DNA from: Eubacterium sp. CAG:274
GTDB taxonomy: Bacteria > Bacillota > Clostridia > Lachnospirales > CAG-274
Assembly (NCBI GenBank): GCA_000432155.1
Contig: FR888494.1
Coordinates: forward strand, 1-64,000
Direction of reading: 5' to 3'
DNA length: 64,000 nucleotides
The position numbers were made by a program, and so were the translations under genes. The notes below the pieces were generated by a model, which did not search any database, was not told where the DNA came from, and saw nothing but the letters and a program-made list of their open reading frames with translations. Positions within the stretch are counted from its first letter, which is position 1; every line of letters begins with the position of its first letter. Shown piece after piece: positions 16,572 to 24,425 of the stretch.

Positions 16572-17642
16572 CTAGTTCAATCCTCTTTCAGAAAGCCATT
16601 TTTCAATATGGTCAGCTATTTCTTTGTTGTTCTTTTCTTGGAACATAAAGTGGCTATTACCAGTAATACCTTCCTTAGGTAAATCTACAACTGTACAATC
16701 TCCACCATCAGCATTATACTGTTTAGCAAATTCAAGAGCTGTATCTCTTACATTTTTCCAAAAAGCTGTAGATTGAATATCCTCTGGACCATTATCAATA
16801 TAATCGCCAAAGTAAATTGCAATAGGAATTTTAGCATCTAAAAGTTTTTTGTAATTTTCAGAGCCAATTTCTGGTGTTCCACCTGGCTCAATAGCAATAA
16901 TAGCAGAAACATTTTCTACTGGTGTAGACCAACCTACTCTGCCACCTTGAGAATGAGTAATATAAATAGACTTGTTTCCTGTCATTTCCTTTACATCAGA
17001 CATAACTTCGCCCATTGCAGCAGCATCAACAGCCTCATCATAACTACCAGTATTAGGTGTCATTTGACGGAAGAACTGATTTTGAGCCTCATCACCCTCT
17101 GGAAATTGTGAACCCTCATATCTTTCAGGAGCTACTCTACCTATTCTAAAATGAGTGTACCACGCTTGGTCACCTGGCTTATAAGCCTTGGAATCTTCTG
17201 CCCAAGCATCTAACATACCATCTTTAGTCATTTCTGTTGTTGAACCAGCTTCGCCTCGTCTTGGTTGGTCAACTAAAAATGCACTATGTCCATTTTTTAA
17301 GAAAATTTCAGCCCAACCATCTCTACCGTCTGGAGTTGTCATCCAACCCATTCTTGACTGTCCATAACCATGGAGATAAACTATAGGATTTCCGTTATCA
17401 TTTTCTGGATTTTGGTACAGTACATTTGCATGGTCAACATGTGCTGTATTACCAGCTCTTGTAGAATCAAGCCAGTTGGATTTTTCATCATATTTTCCTG
17501 CAACAGGCTGAGTAACAGTACCTCCAGATGAGAACATACCCTCTTTTGCAATATTAAGTGTATTTTGATTTGAACTACCGCAGGCTGTTAAAGCTGATAT
17601 AGTCATAATAGCAGCTAAAGATACTAATAATCGTCTTTTCAT
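16572..17642 (-). CDS. Lipoprotein alpha/beta hydrolase (esterase-like)
   Basis: This 356-residue exported enzyme has a lipoprotein signal peptide ending in LTAC, so it is anchored to the outer face of the membrane. The alpha/beta-hydrolase core shows the oxyanion strand PIVYLHGYGQSRMGW, the nucleophile elbow HSQGG and a probable catalytic histidine in NSHFMFQ near the C-terminus. The substrate is unknown. It is transcribed away from a LysR-type regulator, and a site shared with two other promoters lies 21 bp upstream of its -35 box. It therefore probably belongs to the regulon of that neighbour. Confidence 0.85.
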   Translation of the reverse strand: MKRRLLVSLAAIMTISALTACGSSNQNTLNIAKEGMFSSGGTVTQPVAGKYDEKSNWLDSTRAGNTAHVDHANVLYQNPENDNGNPIVYLHGYGQSRMGWMTTPDGRDGWAEIFLKNGHSAFLVDQPRRGEAGSTTEMTKDGMLDAWAEDSKAYKPGDQAWYTHFRIGRVAPERYEGSQFPEGDEAQNQFFRQMTPNTGSYDEAVDAAAMGEVMSDVKEMTGNKSIYITHSQGGRVGWSTPVENVSAIIAIEPGGTPEIGSENYKKLLDAKIPIAIYFGDYIDNGPEDIQSTAFWKNVRDTALEFAKQYNADGGDCTVVDLPKEGITGNSHFMFQEKNNKEIADHIEKWLSERGLN

Positions 17643-17672
17643 AAATTTTACCTCCTTATTTTTTGTAACTTA

Positions 17673-17701
17673 ATTATAATCAAATTTGTTTTTATGTGGA
17701 A
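17673..17701 (-). promoter_or_regulatory. Promoter of the esterase gene
   Basis: On the minus strand TTCCAC (17701-17696) and TATAAT (17678-17673) are 17 bp apart. The conserved LysR-type site (17723-17737) begins 21 bp further upstream, the same spacing as at two other promoters of this island. Confidence 0.65.
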
Positions 17702-17722
17702 GTTCGTTTTAGTTATAGAGAT

Positions 17723-17737
17723 ATAACTTTTGGTTTA
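17723..17737. promoter_or_regulatory. Probable LysR-type operator, copy 1
   Basis: ATAAC-TTTTG-GTTTA is a near-palindromic site in the divergent gap between the esterase and its LysR neighbour. Matching sites occur at 18768 and 22645. It lies 21 bp from the esterase -35 box and 30 bp from the lysR-family -35 box, fitting joint activation and autoregulation. Confidence 0.7.
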
Positions 17738-17767
17738 CGGGCTTTGTAATCTTAATAAAAATGCATT

Positions 17768-17796
17768 TTGCATAAAAACAGAAAATTTGATATAAT
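17768..17796 (+). promoter_or_regulatory. Promoter of the LysR-family regulator
   Basis: TTGCAT (17768-17773) and TATAAT (17791-17796) are 17 bp apart, about 30 bases before the start codon. Confidence 0.65.
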
Positions 17797-17826
17797 CATA
17801 ACATAAGTAATAAAAGGTTGGTGATA

Positions 17827-18723
17827 ATGTTGTTCAATAGTCAATTAGAAACTTTTGTTGTTGTAGCTGATGAAGGAAGTTTTTCAAAGGCTGCTGAAAA
17901 ACTATTCATATCTACAACTGCAGTAATAAAACAAATTAACACCTTGGAAGAAGATACAAATATACAATTATTCCAAAGAAGTTTTAAAGGTGTTTCTCTT
18001 ACGGAAGCCGGAAAGTCATTTTATAGTGATGCAAAATATATAATTAAGTATTTAGAGGACTCCGTTAACAGAGCAAAAACTATTACTTCTGGCGATAATA
18101 CTATAAAAGTAGGCACATCAATAATGACACCTAGTCATCTTTTACTGGAGCTATGGCCTAATATACATAATCTATATCCTAACTTAAAATTTAAACTGGT
18201 GTCATTTGAAAACACACCGGAAAACGCAAGGGAAATTCTGCTAAATTTAGGAAAAAATATAGATATTGTTGCTGGAATATTTGACGATACATTTCTTGAT
18301 TACAGACAATGCGAGGCAACAGAAGTATCAAAAGTAAAATTCTGTTGTGCTGTTCCTATTCATCATAGACTAGCTGAAAAAGAAAAAATAACTTTAGATG
18401 ACCTAAAAGGCGAAAATTTTATGGTTATAAAAAAAGGCTGGAGCAGTTATGTTGATAAAATAAGAGAAGATTTAACAAACAATTATCCGGAAATAAATTT
18501 AATAGATTTTTCTTTTTATAATGTAGAGGTATTTAATCGCTGTGAAAGTGAAAATAACATTCTACTAACTATTGAATATTGGAAAAATGTTCATCCCCTT
18601 TTGAAACTAATACCTGTTGATTGGGATTACACTATTCCTTATGGATTTTTACATTCCCCTAACCCTTCTCCACAGGTTGAAGCTTTTCTAAAAGCAGTTA
18701 TAAAAATAAAAAATATGAAATAA
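17827..18723 (+). CDS. LysR-family transcriptional regulator
   Basis: This is a regulator of about 298 residues. The N-terminal winged helix-turn-helix reads FVVVADEGSFSKAAEKLFIS and continues with the recognition helix and a wing ending in LTEAGKSFY. The rest is a periplasmic-binding-like effector domain (about 90-295). The ATG at 17827 is preferred because AAAAGG lies about eight bases upstream, while in-frame TTG and GTG codons nearer the ribosome binding site are less well spaced. It is divergent from the esterase. Its likely binding site ATAAC-N5-GTTTA also occurs upstream of the DUF362 and cupin genes, so it is the best candidate for local activator of the island. The inducer is unknown. 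Confidence 0.92.
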   Translation: MLFNSQLETFVVVADEGSFSKAAEKLFISTTAVIKQINTLEEDTNIQLFQRSFKGVSLTEAGKSFYSDAKYIIKYLEDSVNRAKTITSGDNTIKVGTSIMTPSHLLLELWPNIHNLYPNLKFKLVSFENTPENAREILLNLGKNIDIVAGIFDDTFLDYRQCEATEVSKVKFCCAVPIHHRLAEKEKITLDDLKGENFMVIKKGWSSYVDKIREDLTNNYPEINLIDFSFYNVEVFNRCESENNILLTIEYWKNVHPLLKLIPVDWDYTIPYGFLHSPNPSPQVEAFLKAVIKIKNMK

Positions 18724-18730
18724 TATATTT

Positions 18731-18759
18731 AAGACTTGAGAATTTCTCAAGTCTTTTTT
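18731..18759 (+). terminator. Terminator of the LysR-family gene
   Basis: AAGACTTGAG (18731-18740) pairs perfectly with CTCAAGTCTT (18746-18755) over a 5-nt loop, followed by further T residues. Confidence 0.9.
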
Positions 18760-18767
18760 ATTTGGCT

Positions 18768-18832
18768 ATAACTTTAGGTTTAAGATAAATAACTTTTATG
18801 AAATTCTCAAATTATAAAATGAGCATTATACT
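18768..18832 (+). promoter_or_regulatory. LysR-type operator copy 2 with its promoter
   Basis: ATAAC-TTTAG-GTTTA (18768-18782) is followed 21 bp later by TTCTCA (18804-18809), then a 17-bp spacer and TATACT (18827-18832). A second ATAAC half-site lies between operator and -35. The weak -35 box suits activator dependence. The same arrangement, nearly base for base, recurs at 22645-22709. Confidence 0.75.
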
Positions 18833-18894
18833 TAATCTATAAAATGTTATATTAACAAAATCCCCGATTTACAAAAAATTTACATTTCAATCTA

Positions 18895-18925
18895 TTGACC
18901 TATAGTTAACTTTAAGTTGTACAAT
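18895..18925 (+). promoter_or_regulatory. MerR-type promoter with 19-bp spacer, copy 1
   Basis: TTGACC (18895-18900) and TACAAT (18920-18925) are separated by 19 bp, the abnormal spacing typical of MerR-family targets. The region carries the inverted repeat CCTATAG-N4-CTTTAAG, close to the CTTAAAG-N4-CTTTAAG site known for AdhR. It is the second promoter of the gene at 19034. Confidence 0.72.
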
Positions 18926-19033
18926 TTACTAAATTTATAAAATATTTTGTTAAAACATAAATCAAAATATTGCAGTATTTCACCTTAAAGGTGTAAAGCA
19001 TAAAAAATTAAACTATGTTAAGGAGGGTTTAAT

Positions 19034-20608
19034 ATGTATCAAAGTTTTAACATCAAAAAACTTATTGCTTTTGTTTTGGCTACTGTTATTATATGTTCAA
19101 CATTTATATCAGCAGTTATGTTAAGCAATAAACCTGAAGTTTTTGCTGCTGATAGTCAAAAAGTAATTTCATTACAAATTGATAACCCCAATATGACTAT
19201 AGACGGTCATACTTCAGAAATCGACTCCGGTTTCGGAACAAAGCCATTAATTGTAGATGGTCATACACTTGTGCCAATAAGAGCCATTATTGAGTCTGTT
19301 GGTGGAAGTGTTGAATGGAATCAGGACACAAAGGAAGTAACATTAAAGTACGATAACAATGTAATTCGTCTTGTTATTGACAGTACAGAAGCATATTTAA
19401 ACGATAAGACTGAAAAGCTTGATGTTGCTCCTGCTATTATTAACAATAGAACTATGTTACCTATACGCTTTATTTCTGAAGGATTTGGATTTAATGTAGC
19501 TTGGGATTCAGATACTAAAACTATTGAAATTACTGTAAATACTACAGATAACAAAGAAGAAACTGAAGAAACAACTATAAATACTACAAATAGTCAGGAA
19601 GAAACTGAAGAAACAACAGCTATGGACCACAGAGTAAATGACCAAAATACTCCTGTTGTTTATATGACAAAAGATATTTCACCTGAAGGTTTAATGAATG
19701 TTTATAACCAACTTGGATTTAAGCCACAGGGAAATGTTGCTGTTAAACTTTCAACTGGTGAAGCCGGTGGTCATTACTACCTTGACCCTAACCTTATTAA
19801 AAATCTTGTACAAAAGGTTAATGGTACTATAGTAGAATGTAATACTGCTTACGGTGGTTCAAGAATAGAAACAGCTGTACATAAGCAAGTTGCAAAAGAC
19901 CATGGATTTACAGATATTGCTGATGTAGATATTATGGATGAAAATGGTTCAATCGAGTTGCCTGTAAGCGATAAAGCTGTAAACCTCAAGTATGATGTTG
20001 TAGGTGCTGATTACAATAAGTACAACTCTATGATAGTTTTATCCCACTTCAAAGGACACGCAATGGGTGGTTTTGGTGGTGCTATTAAGAATATTTCTAT
20101 TGGTATTAGCTCACCAAGAGGAAAGAACTATATTCATTCAGGTGGACATAGTGAAACAGGATTTAACAACGATTCATACAAAGAAAATTTTGCTGATGCA
20201 AAAGTTAAAACATCTGATGAAGTTAGAGAAAACTTCTTTAAGATTGCTGCATTAGGTACACAGGACCAGTTCCTTGAATCTATGGCAGAAGCTGCTCAGG
20301 CTGTACACAATGACAAACAGAAAAATGGTGGTATAATTTACATAAGTGTTATGAACAACCTTTCTGTTGACTGTGACTGCGACAGCAACCCTGCTGAGCC
20401 AGAAATGCACGATGTAGGTATACTTGCATCTACTGACCCTGTTGCCCTTGACCAAGCTTGTGTTGATATAGTATACAACACTCCTAGAAAAGAAAGTGGT
20501 GCATTAATTGAACGAATTGAATCAAGAAATGGTATCCACACTCTTGAACACGCTGAAGAAATTGGTTTAGGTAGCAGAAACTATAATTTAGTAAATATTG
20601 ATAAATAA
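19034..20608 (+). CDS. Secreted copper-amine-oxidase-N/DUF362 fusion protein
   Basis: This 524-residue exported protein has a signal peptide, a copper-amine-oxidase N-terminal-like domain (about 45-175) with the repeated pattern LVPIRAIIESVGGSVEW and MLPIRFISEGFGFNVAW, an acidic Thr/Glu linker containing a short duplication (EETEETT twice), and a DUF362 domain (about 205-520). DUF362 proteins usually carry or serve iron-sulfur clusters; here NNLSVDCDCDSN offers a CxC pair. The N-domain is a common wall-attachment or extracellular module in Clostridia and does not imply amine oxidase activity. Two regulated promoters lie upstream. The catalytic role is unknown. Confidence 0.8.
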   Translation: MYQSFNIKKLIAFVLATVIICSTFISAVMLSNKPEVFAADSQKVISLQIDNPNMTIDGHTSEIDSGFGTKPLIVDGHTLVPIRAIIESVGGSVEWNQDTKEVTLKYDNNVIRLVIDSTEAYLNDKTEKLDVAPAIINNRTMLPIRFISEGFGFNVAWDSDTKTIEITVNTTDNKEETEETTINTTNSQEETEETTAMDHRVNDQNTPVVYMTKDISPEGLMNVYNQLGFKPQGNVAVKLSTGEAGGHYYLDPNLIKNLVQKVNGTIVECNTAYGGSRIETAVHKQVAKDHGFTDIADVDIMDENGSIELPVSDKAVNLKYDVVGADYNKYNSMIVLSHFKGHAMGGFGGAIKNISIGISSPRGKNYIHSGGHSETGFNNDSYKENFADAKVKTSDEVRENFFKIAALGTQDQFLESMAEAAQAVHNDKQKNGGIIYISVMNNLSVDCDCDSNPAEPEMHDVGILASTDPVALDQACVDIVYNTPRKESGALIERIESRNGIHTLEHAEEIGLGSRNYNLVNIDK

Positions 20609-20738
20609 ATACTAAATTTTTAATTTATCGCCTTACACCTTTTTGGTGAAATACTTTTTCCATTAATTTTGAATTTTATTAACACAATATATATTAAGCT
20701 TATTTTAAATACAAAACTAACTAAAACGGAGGAATACT

Positions 20739-21548
20739 ATGGACATAAATGAAAAATTTGAAAAACTAAAGAATTATCTTTCTAGTCTTGAAAGTGTTGT
20801 AGTAGCCTTTTCTAGTGGTGTAGACTCTACTTTTCTTTTAAAAACAGCACATGATGTACTTGGTGATAAAGTTATTGCCGTAACAGCAGAGTCTTGTTCT
20901 TTTCCTAAAAGAGAACTTAACGAGGCTAAGTTATTCTGTCAAAAAGAAGGCATAAAACATATAGTAGTTGAATCCGAAGAATTAGAAATAGACGGATTTT
21001 GCAAAAATCCTGTAAACAGATGTTATCTCTGTAAGAAGGAACTCTTTGAAAAAATTACAGAAATAGCAAAAGAAAACAATATTAAGAATATAGTTGAAGG
21101 CTCTAATATTGACGATAACGGAGATTACAGACCTGGTTTACAGGCTGTATCGGAGCTTAATATAAAAAGTCCTTTGCGTTATGCAGAACTTAATAAAAAC
21201 GAAATACGAGAACTATCAAAAAAATTAGAATTAAATACTTGGGATAAGCAATCCTTTGCTTGTCTTTCTTCTCGCTTTGTGTATGGCGAAGAAATTACAA
21301 AAGAAAAACTTTCTATGGTTGATAAAGCAGAACAACTTTTACTTGATTTAGGTTTCCACCAATTAAGAGTAAGAATACATGGCACAATCGCAAGAATAGA
21401 AGTTTTGCCTGATGAATTTCCTAAATTAATAGAAGAAAAAAATAGACTAAAAATAGTTACTGAATTTGAAAAATACGGTTTCACATATATATCAATGGAT
21501 TTAAAGGGTTATAGAACCGGAAGTATGAACGAAACACTAAAAAAATAA
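20739..21548 (+). CDS. larE: LarE-like ATP-dependent sulfur transferase
   Basis: This 269-residue PP-loop enzyme has the family motif FSSGVDSTF (about residues 24-32). LarE donates sulfur to the nickel-pincer cofactor of lactate racemase. The cysteine equivalent to the sacrificial cysteine is present in SFACLSSRF. An additional CYLC pair (within NRCYLCKKELF) gives three cysteines, a set associated with cluster-dependent LarE proteins that recycle sulfur; this last point is recalled knowledge. No larA, larB or larC is in the window, so the target may be a different cofactor or the partners may lie elsewhere. It is followed after 45 bp by a permease. Confidence 0.85.
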   Translation: MDINEKFEKLKNYLSSLESVVVAFSSGVDSTFLLKTAHDVLGDKVIAVTAESCSFPKRELNEAKLFCQKEGIKHIVVESEELEIDGFCKNPVNRCYLCKKELFEKITEIAKENNIKNIVEGSNIDDNGDYRPGLQAVSELNIKSPLRYAELNKNEIRELSKKLELNTWDKQSFACLSSRFVYGEEITKEKLSMVDKAEQLLLDLGFHQLRVRIHGTIARIEVLPDEFPKLIEEKNRLKIVTEFEKYGFTYISMDLKGYRTGSMNETLKK

Positions 21549-21593
21549 TACCCCTATATATTAAACTGAATTTAAACAATGAGGTGATATATT

Positions 21594-22496
21594 ATGATTT
21601 TTGATGTAATAAAAAGAGAGTTTATTTATATATGGTATTACTTTGATATACAGTTAAGACAAATATTTGTATATTGGGTTTTAGGTATAGTAATCGGCTC
21701 TGCCGTTTCAGTATTTGGAAAAGATAAAATACATAAAGTTTTTTCTAGCATACAGGATAAGCATTTAGGCGTAGTTGGAATTATACCTGCCAGTTTATTG
21801 GGTATATTATCCCCTCTTTGTATGTATGGAACAATTCCTATTGCAGCTTCATTTTCTCAAAAAGGTATGAGAGATGATTATTTAGCAGCATTTATGATGA
21901 GTTCTATACTTTTAAATCCTCAACTTTTAATGTATAGTGCAGCCCTTGGCAACTTTGCACTTTGTGTACGATTTATATCTTGTTTTGTATGTGGTATTGT
22001 AGCCGGATTACTTGTAAGAATTTTTTATCATAACAAAAACTTTTTCAATTTCAAGGGCTTTTCTGAGAGAGCAAGCCACGATACTGACCCCAATATGTTT
22101 TTTAGATTACTCAAAAACATAGGAAGAAATATAAAGGCTACAGGTTTATTTTTCTTATTTGGTATATTGCTTTCAGCCTTATTCCAAAGATATGTACCGT
22201 CTGAAGCTTTTTCTAACCTCTTTGTTAACAACAGAGGTTTTGGATTATTAATGGCAGCTACTATTGGTGTACCTCTTTATGCTTGTGGTGGTGGTACAAT
22301 TCCCCTTTTACAACAATGGCTTGCAAGTGGTATGAGTATGGGTTCTGCAACAGCATTTATGATTACAGGTCCAGCCACAAAAATCACAAATTTAGGGGCA
22401 TTGAAAATTGTACTTGGTGCTAAGAGCTTTATACTATATTTAGCTTTTATTATGTTATTTGCTTTCATAAGTGGTGCTTTAGTAAATCTTTTTTAA
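21594..22496 (+). CDS. ArsP/DUF318-family permease
   Basis: This 300-residue membrane protein has about eight helices. The two family repeats are evident: LGILSPLCMYGTIPIA in the N-half and IGVPLYACGGGTIPLL followed by FMITGPATKITNLGAL in the C-half. The family is known as predicted permease UPF0718 and includes ArsP, which exports organoarsenicals, but many members have unknown substrates. It follows larE in the same orientation and ends at a strong terminator. The neighbourhood of redox enzymes suggests export of a toxic small molecule, which is inference. Confidence 0.82.
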   Translation: MIFDVIKREFIYIWYYFDIQLRQIFVYWVLGIVIGSAVSVFGKDKIHKVFSSIQDKHLGVVGIIPASLLGILSPLCMYGTIPIAASFSQKGMRDDYLAAFMMSSILLNPQLLMYSAALGNFALCVRFISCFVCGIVAGLLVRIFYHNKNFFNFKGFSERASHDTDPNMFFRLLKNIGRNIKATGLFFLFGILLSALFQRYVPSEAFSNLFVNNRGFGLLMAATIGVPLYACGGGTIPLLQQWLASGMSMGSATAFMITGPATKITNLGALKIVLGAKSFILYLAFIMLFAFISGALVNLF

Positions 22497-22528
22497 TATA
22501 AATTTTCTTTTTCATTTTATTATACTTT

Positions 22529-22558
22529 AGACTTAGGTTTTCTGCCTAAGTCTTTTTT
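22529..22558 (+). terminator. Terminator behind the permease gene
   Basis: AGACTTAGG (22529-22537) pairs with CCTAAGTCT (22545-22553) over a 7-nt loop, followed by TTTTT. Confidence 0.9.
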
Positions 22559-22585
22559 ATAGTGAATCGGAAAGATAAATCCGAT

Positions 22586-22624
22586 GGCTTGTGTACAAGC
22601 CACAAATTAAGGTCGTTAATTTGT
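22586..22624. other. Two adjacent hairpins of unknown role
   Basis: GGCTTG-TGTA-CAAGCC (22586-22601) is followed at once by ACAAATTAA (22602-22610) pairing perfectly with TTAATTTGT (22616-22624). Neither has a T-run. They lie between a terminator and the next regulated promoter. Confidence 0.4.
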
Positions 22625-22644
22625 TCTGAATATTGAATTTAGCT

Positions 22645-22709
22645 ATAACCTTTAGTTTAAGATAAATAACTTTTATGAAATTCTCAAATAAGGAAATAAG
22701 GATTATACT
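22645..22709 (+). promoter_or_regulatory. LysR-type operator copy 3 with its promoter
   Basis: ATAAC-CTTTA-GTTTA (22645-22659) is followed 21 bp later by TTCTCA (22681-22686), a 17-bp spacer and TATACT (22704-22709). Spacing and most bases match the copy at 18768-18832, including the intervening GATAAATAACTTTTATG. It serves the cupin-reductase operon. Confidence 0.75.
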
Positions 22710-22747
22710 TAAACTACAGAAAATAAATAGTTAAGGAGGAATAAAAA

Positions 22748-23395
22748 ATGAAAAAATTTATAGTTGGTGCAATAATAACAGCCTCAATATTATCTAGTCA
22801 GGTTTATGGTAATGAAATTAATGTTGATGGTCAAAAAGTTGATACAAATGTTGAAATAAATAACGGAAAAGCTATGGTTTCTGCCAGAGATTTACTTGAA
22901 GCAATGAATTATGCTATAAATTGGGATAGCGAAGCTAAAACAGTTAACGCAAAAAATAATAACAGCATAACACTTAATAACAAAGGAAATTTAGCCGATG
23001 CAAAACCTATATACGGCCTTGGCGACTATTTTAAAGCTAATACCTTTACAGGAGATGTCTATCTCAAAAACATAGCTAATGAAGGTGGAGTATCAATAGC
23101 TAATGTTACTTTTGAAAAGGGTTGTATAAATGATTGGCATATTCACGACCATGTACAAATTTTAATGGGCACAATGGGCAAAGGTTATGCACAAATGGAA
23201 GGTCAAGAGCCACAGGAAATTGGCGTTGGCGATGTTGTTATTATTCCTGCTGGTACAAAGCATTGGCATGGAGCAACTCATGATAGTCAATTTACTCACA
23301 TTTCTGTTTCTGGTCCAACTATTGAAGGTATGGGAGATTACGGAACTAAATGGCTTGAACCTGTTAATAAGGCAGATTATGACAAACTAAAATAA
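22748..23395 (+). CDS. Secreted cupin-domain protein
   Basis: This 215-residue exported protein has a signal peptide ending near SQVYGN, a short half copper-amine-oxidase-N-like module (about 25-75, MVSARDLLEAMNYAINWDS) and a C-terminal cupin barrel. The metal-binding motifs are WHIHDHVQILMGTMGKG in motif 1 and GDVVIIPAGTKHWHGA in motif 2, so the His residues for a bound metal are present. Cupins of this type often accompany carboxymuconolactone-decarboxylase-like proteins, as they do here. It is the first gene of an operon with two aldo/keto reductases and a flavin reductase, under the LysR-type site. Confidence 0.85.
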   Translation: MKKFIVGAIITASILSSQVYGNEINVDGQKVDTNVEINNGKAMVSARDLLEAMNYAINWDSEAKTVNAKNNNSITLNNKGNLADAKPIYGLGDYFKANTFTGDVYLKNIANEGGVSIANVTFEKGCINDWHIHDHVQILMGTMGKGYAQMEGQEPQEIGVGDVVIIPAGTKHWHGATHDSQFTHISVSGPTIEGMGDYGTKWLEPVNKADYDKLK

Positions 23396-23416
23396 CCCAT
23401 AAAAGGAGGAATACTT

Positions 23417-24421
23417 ATTAAACAGAGGATATTAGGAAAAGATTTAAAAGTTTCAGCAATAGGTCTTGGCTGTATGGGTATAAGCCATGCCTACGGAACA
23501 CCTTCTACTGAAAAAGAGGCAACAGAGCTTATTGAAAAGGCCATTGATTTAGGCTGTACATTTTTTGACACAGCTGAAGTATATGGAACAGCTGATAATC
23601 CCCACCACAATGAAGAACTTATTGGAAAAATATTAAAAAAACATAGAGATAATGTTGTCATAGCCACAAAATTCGGTATTGGCTTTGACACTGAAAGTAA
23701 AACAGTCAATAAATCCCTTATTCCAAACTCAAAACCAGAAGTAATAAGAAAATCTGTTGAAAATTCTTTAAGAAGGCTGAGAACAGACCACATTGACCTT
23801 TATTATCAACACAGATATGACCCAAATGTTCCTATTGAGGAAGTGGCTGGAGTTATGGCTGATTTAATAAAAGAAGGCAAAATTACTCATTGGGGACTTT
23901 CTGAAACTAATGAAGAATTGATTAGAAAAGCAAATGCTGTTTGCCCTATTACTGCCATACAAAACAGATATTCTATGATGGCAAGGCATTACGAAAATCT
24001 TATGCCAGTATTAGAAGAACTTAATATCGGTTTTGTCGCCTTTTCTCCTTTAGCTAACGGTTTACTTACTGGCAAATATAATCCTAGTTCTACATTTGAT
24101 AGTGTAAGTGATTACAGAAGTAATATGCCACAATTTAAAGCTGAAAACTATGACAAAAACAAAGATTTGTTTAATCTTTTAAATAATTTAGCAAAAGACA
24201 AAAATGCAACTCCAACCCAAATTTCTCTTGCTTGGATGCTTTGCAAAAAACCTTATATTGTTCCTATTCCTAGTACTCGTAAAATAGAACGCCTTATTGA
24301 AAACTTAGGTTCAGCCGACATTGACCTTTCCAAAGAAGAAGTATCAAATATTGATAATGCTCTTAATAATATGAAAATGTCAGAAGTATTTGGTGGCTCA
24401 GCTATAAAAGAAAGGAAATAA
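23417..24421 (+). CDS. Aldo/keto reductase, apparent ATT start
   Basis: This NADPH-dependent carbonyl reductase has about 334 residues. The catalytic tetrad is visible in FDTAEVYG (Asp, Tyr), IATKFG (Lys) and YYQHRYD (His). The first strand IKQRILGKDLKVSAIGLGC lies upstream of the first ATG at 23474 and is needed for the barrel. The frame there begins with ATT at 23417, placed seven bases after a strong AAGGAGG. Related proteins begin MKQR or similar, so either ATT is used as a rare start or an ATG has mutated or been misread. Initiation at 23474 would lose 19 residues and has no ribosome binding site. Confidence 0.87.
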   Translation: MKQRILGKDLKVSAIGLGCMGISHAYGTPSTEKEATELIEKAIDLGCTFFDTAEVYGTADNPHHNEELIGKILKKHRDNVVIATKFGIGFDTESKTVNKSLIPNSKPEVIRKSVENSLRRLRTDHIDLYYQHRYDPNVPIEEVAGVMADLIKEGKITHWGLSETNEELIRKANAVCPITAIQNRYSMMARHYENLMPVLEELNIGFVAFSPLANGLLTGKYNPSSTFDSVSDYRSNMPQFKAENYDKNKDLFNLLNNLAKDKNATPTQISLAWMLCKKPYIVPIPSTRKIERLIENLGSADIDLSKEEVSNIDNALNNMKMSEVFGGSAIKERK

Positions 24422-24425
24422 AATT

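Noticed and set aside
19554..19625. The duplicated Thr/Glu coding stretch as a mobile repeat
   Set aside because: It is an in-frame linker duplication within the DUF362 fusion gene and needs no separate explanation.
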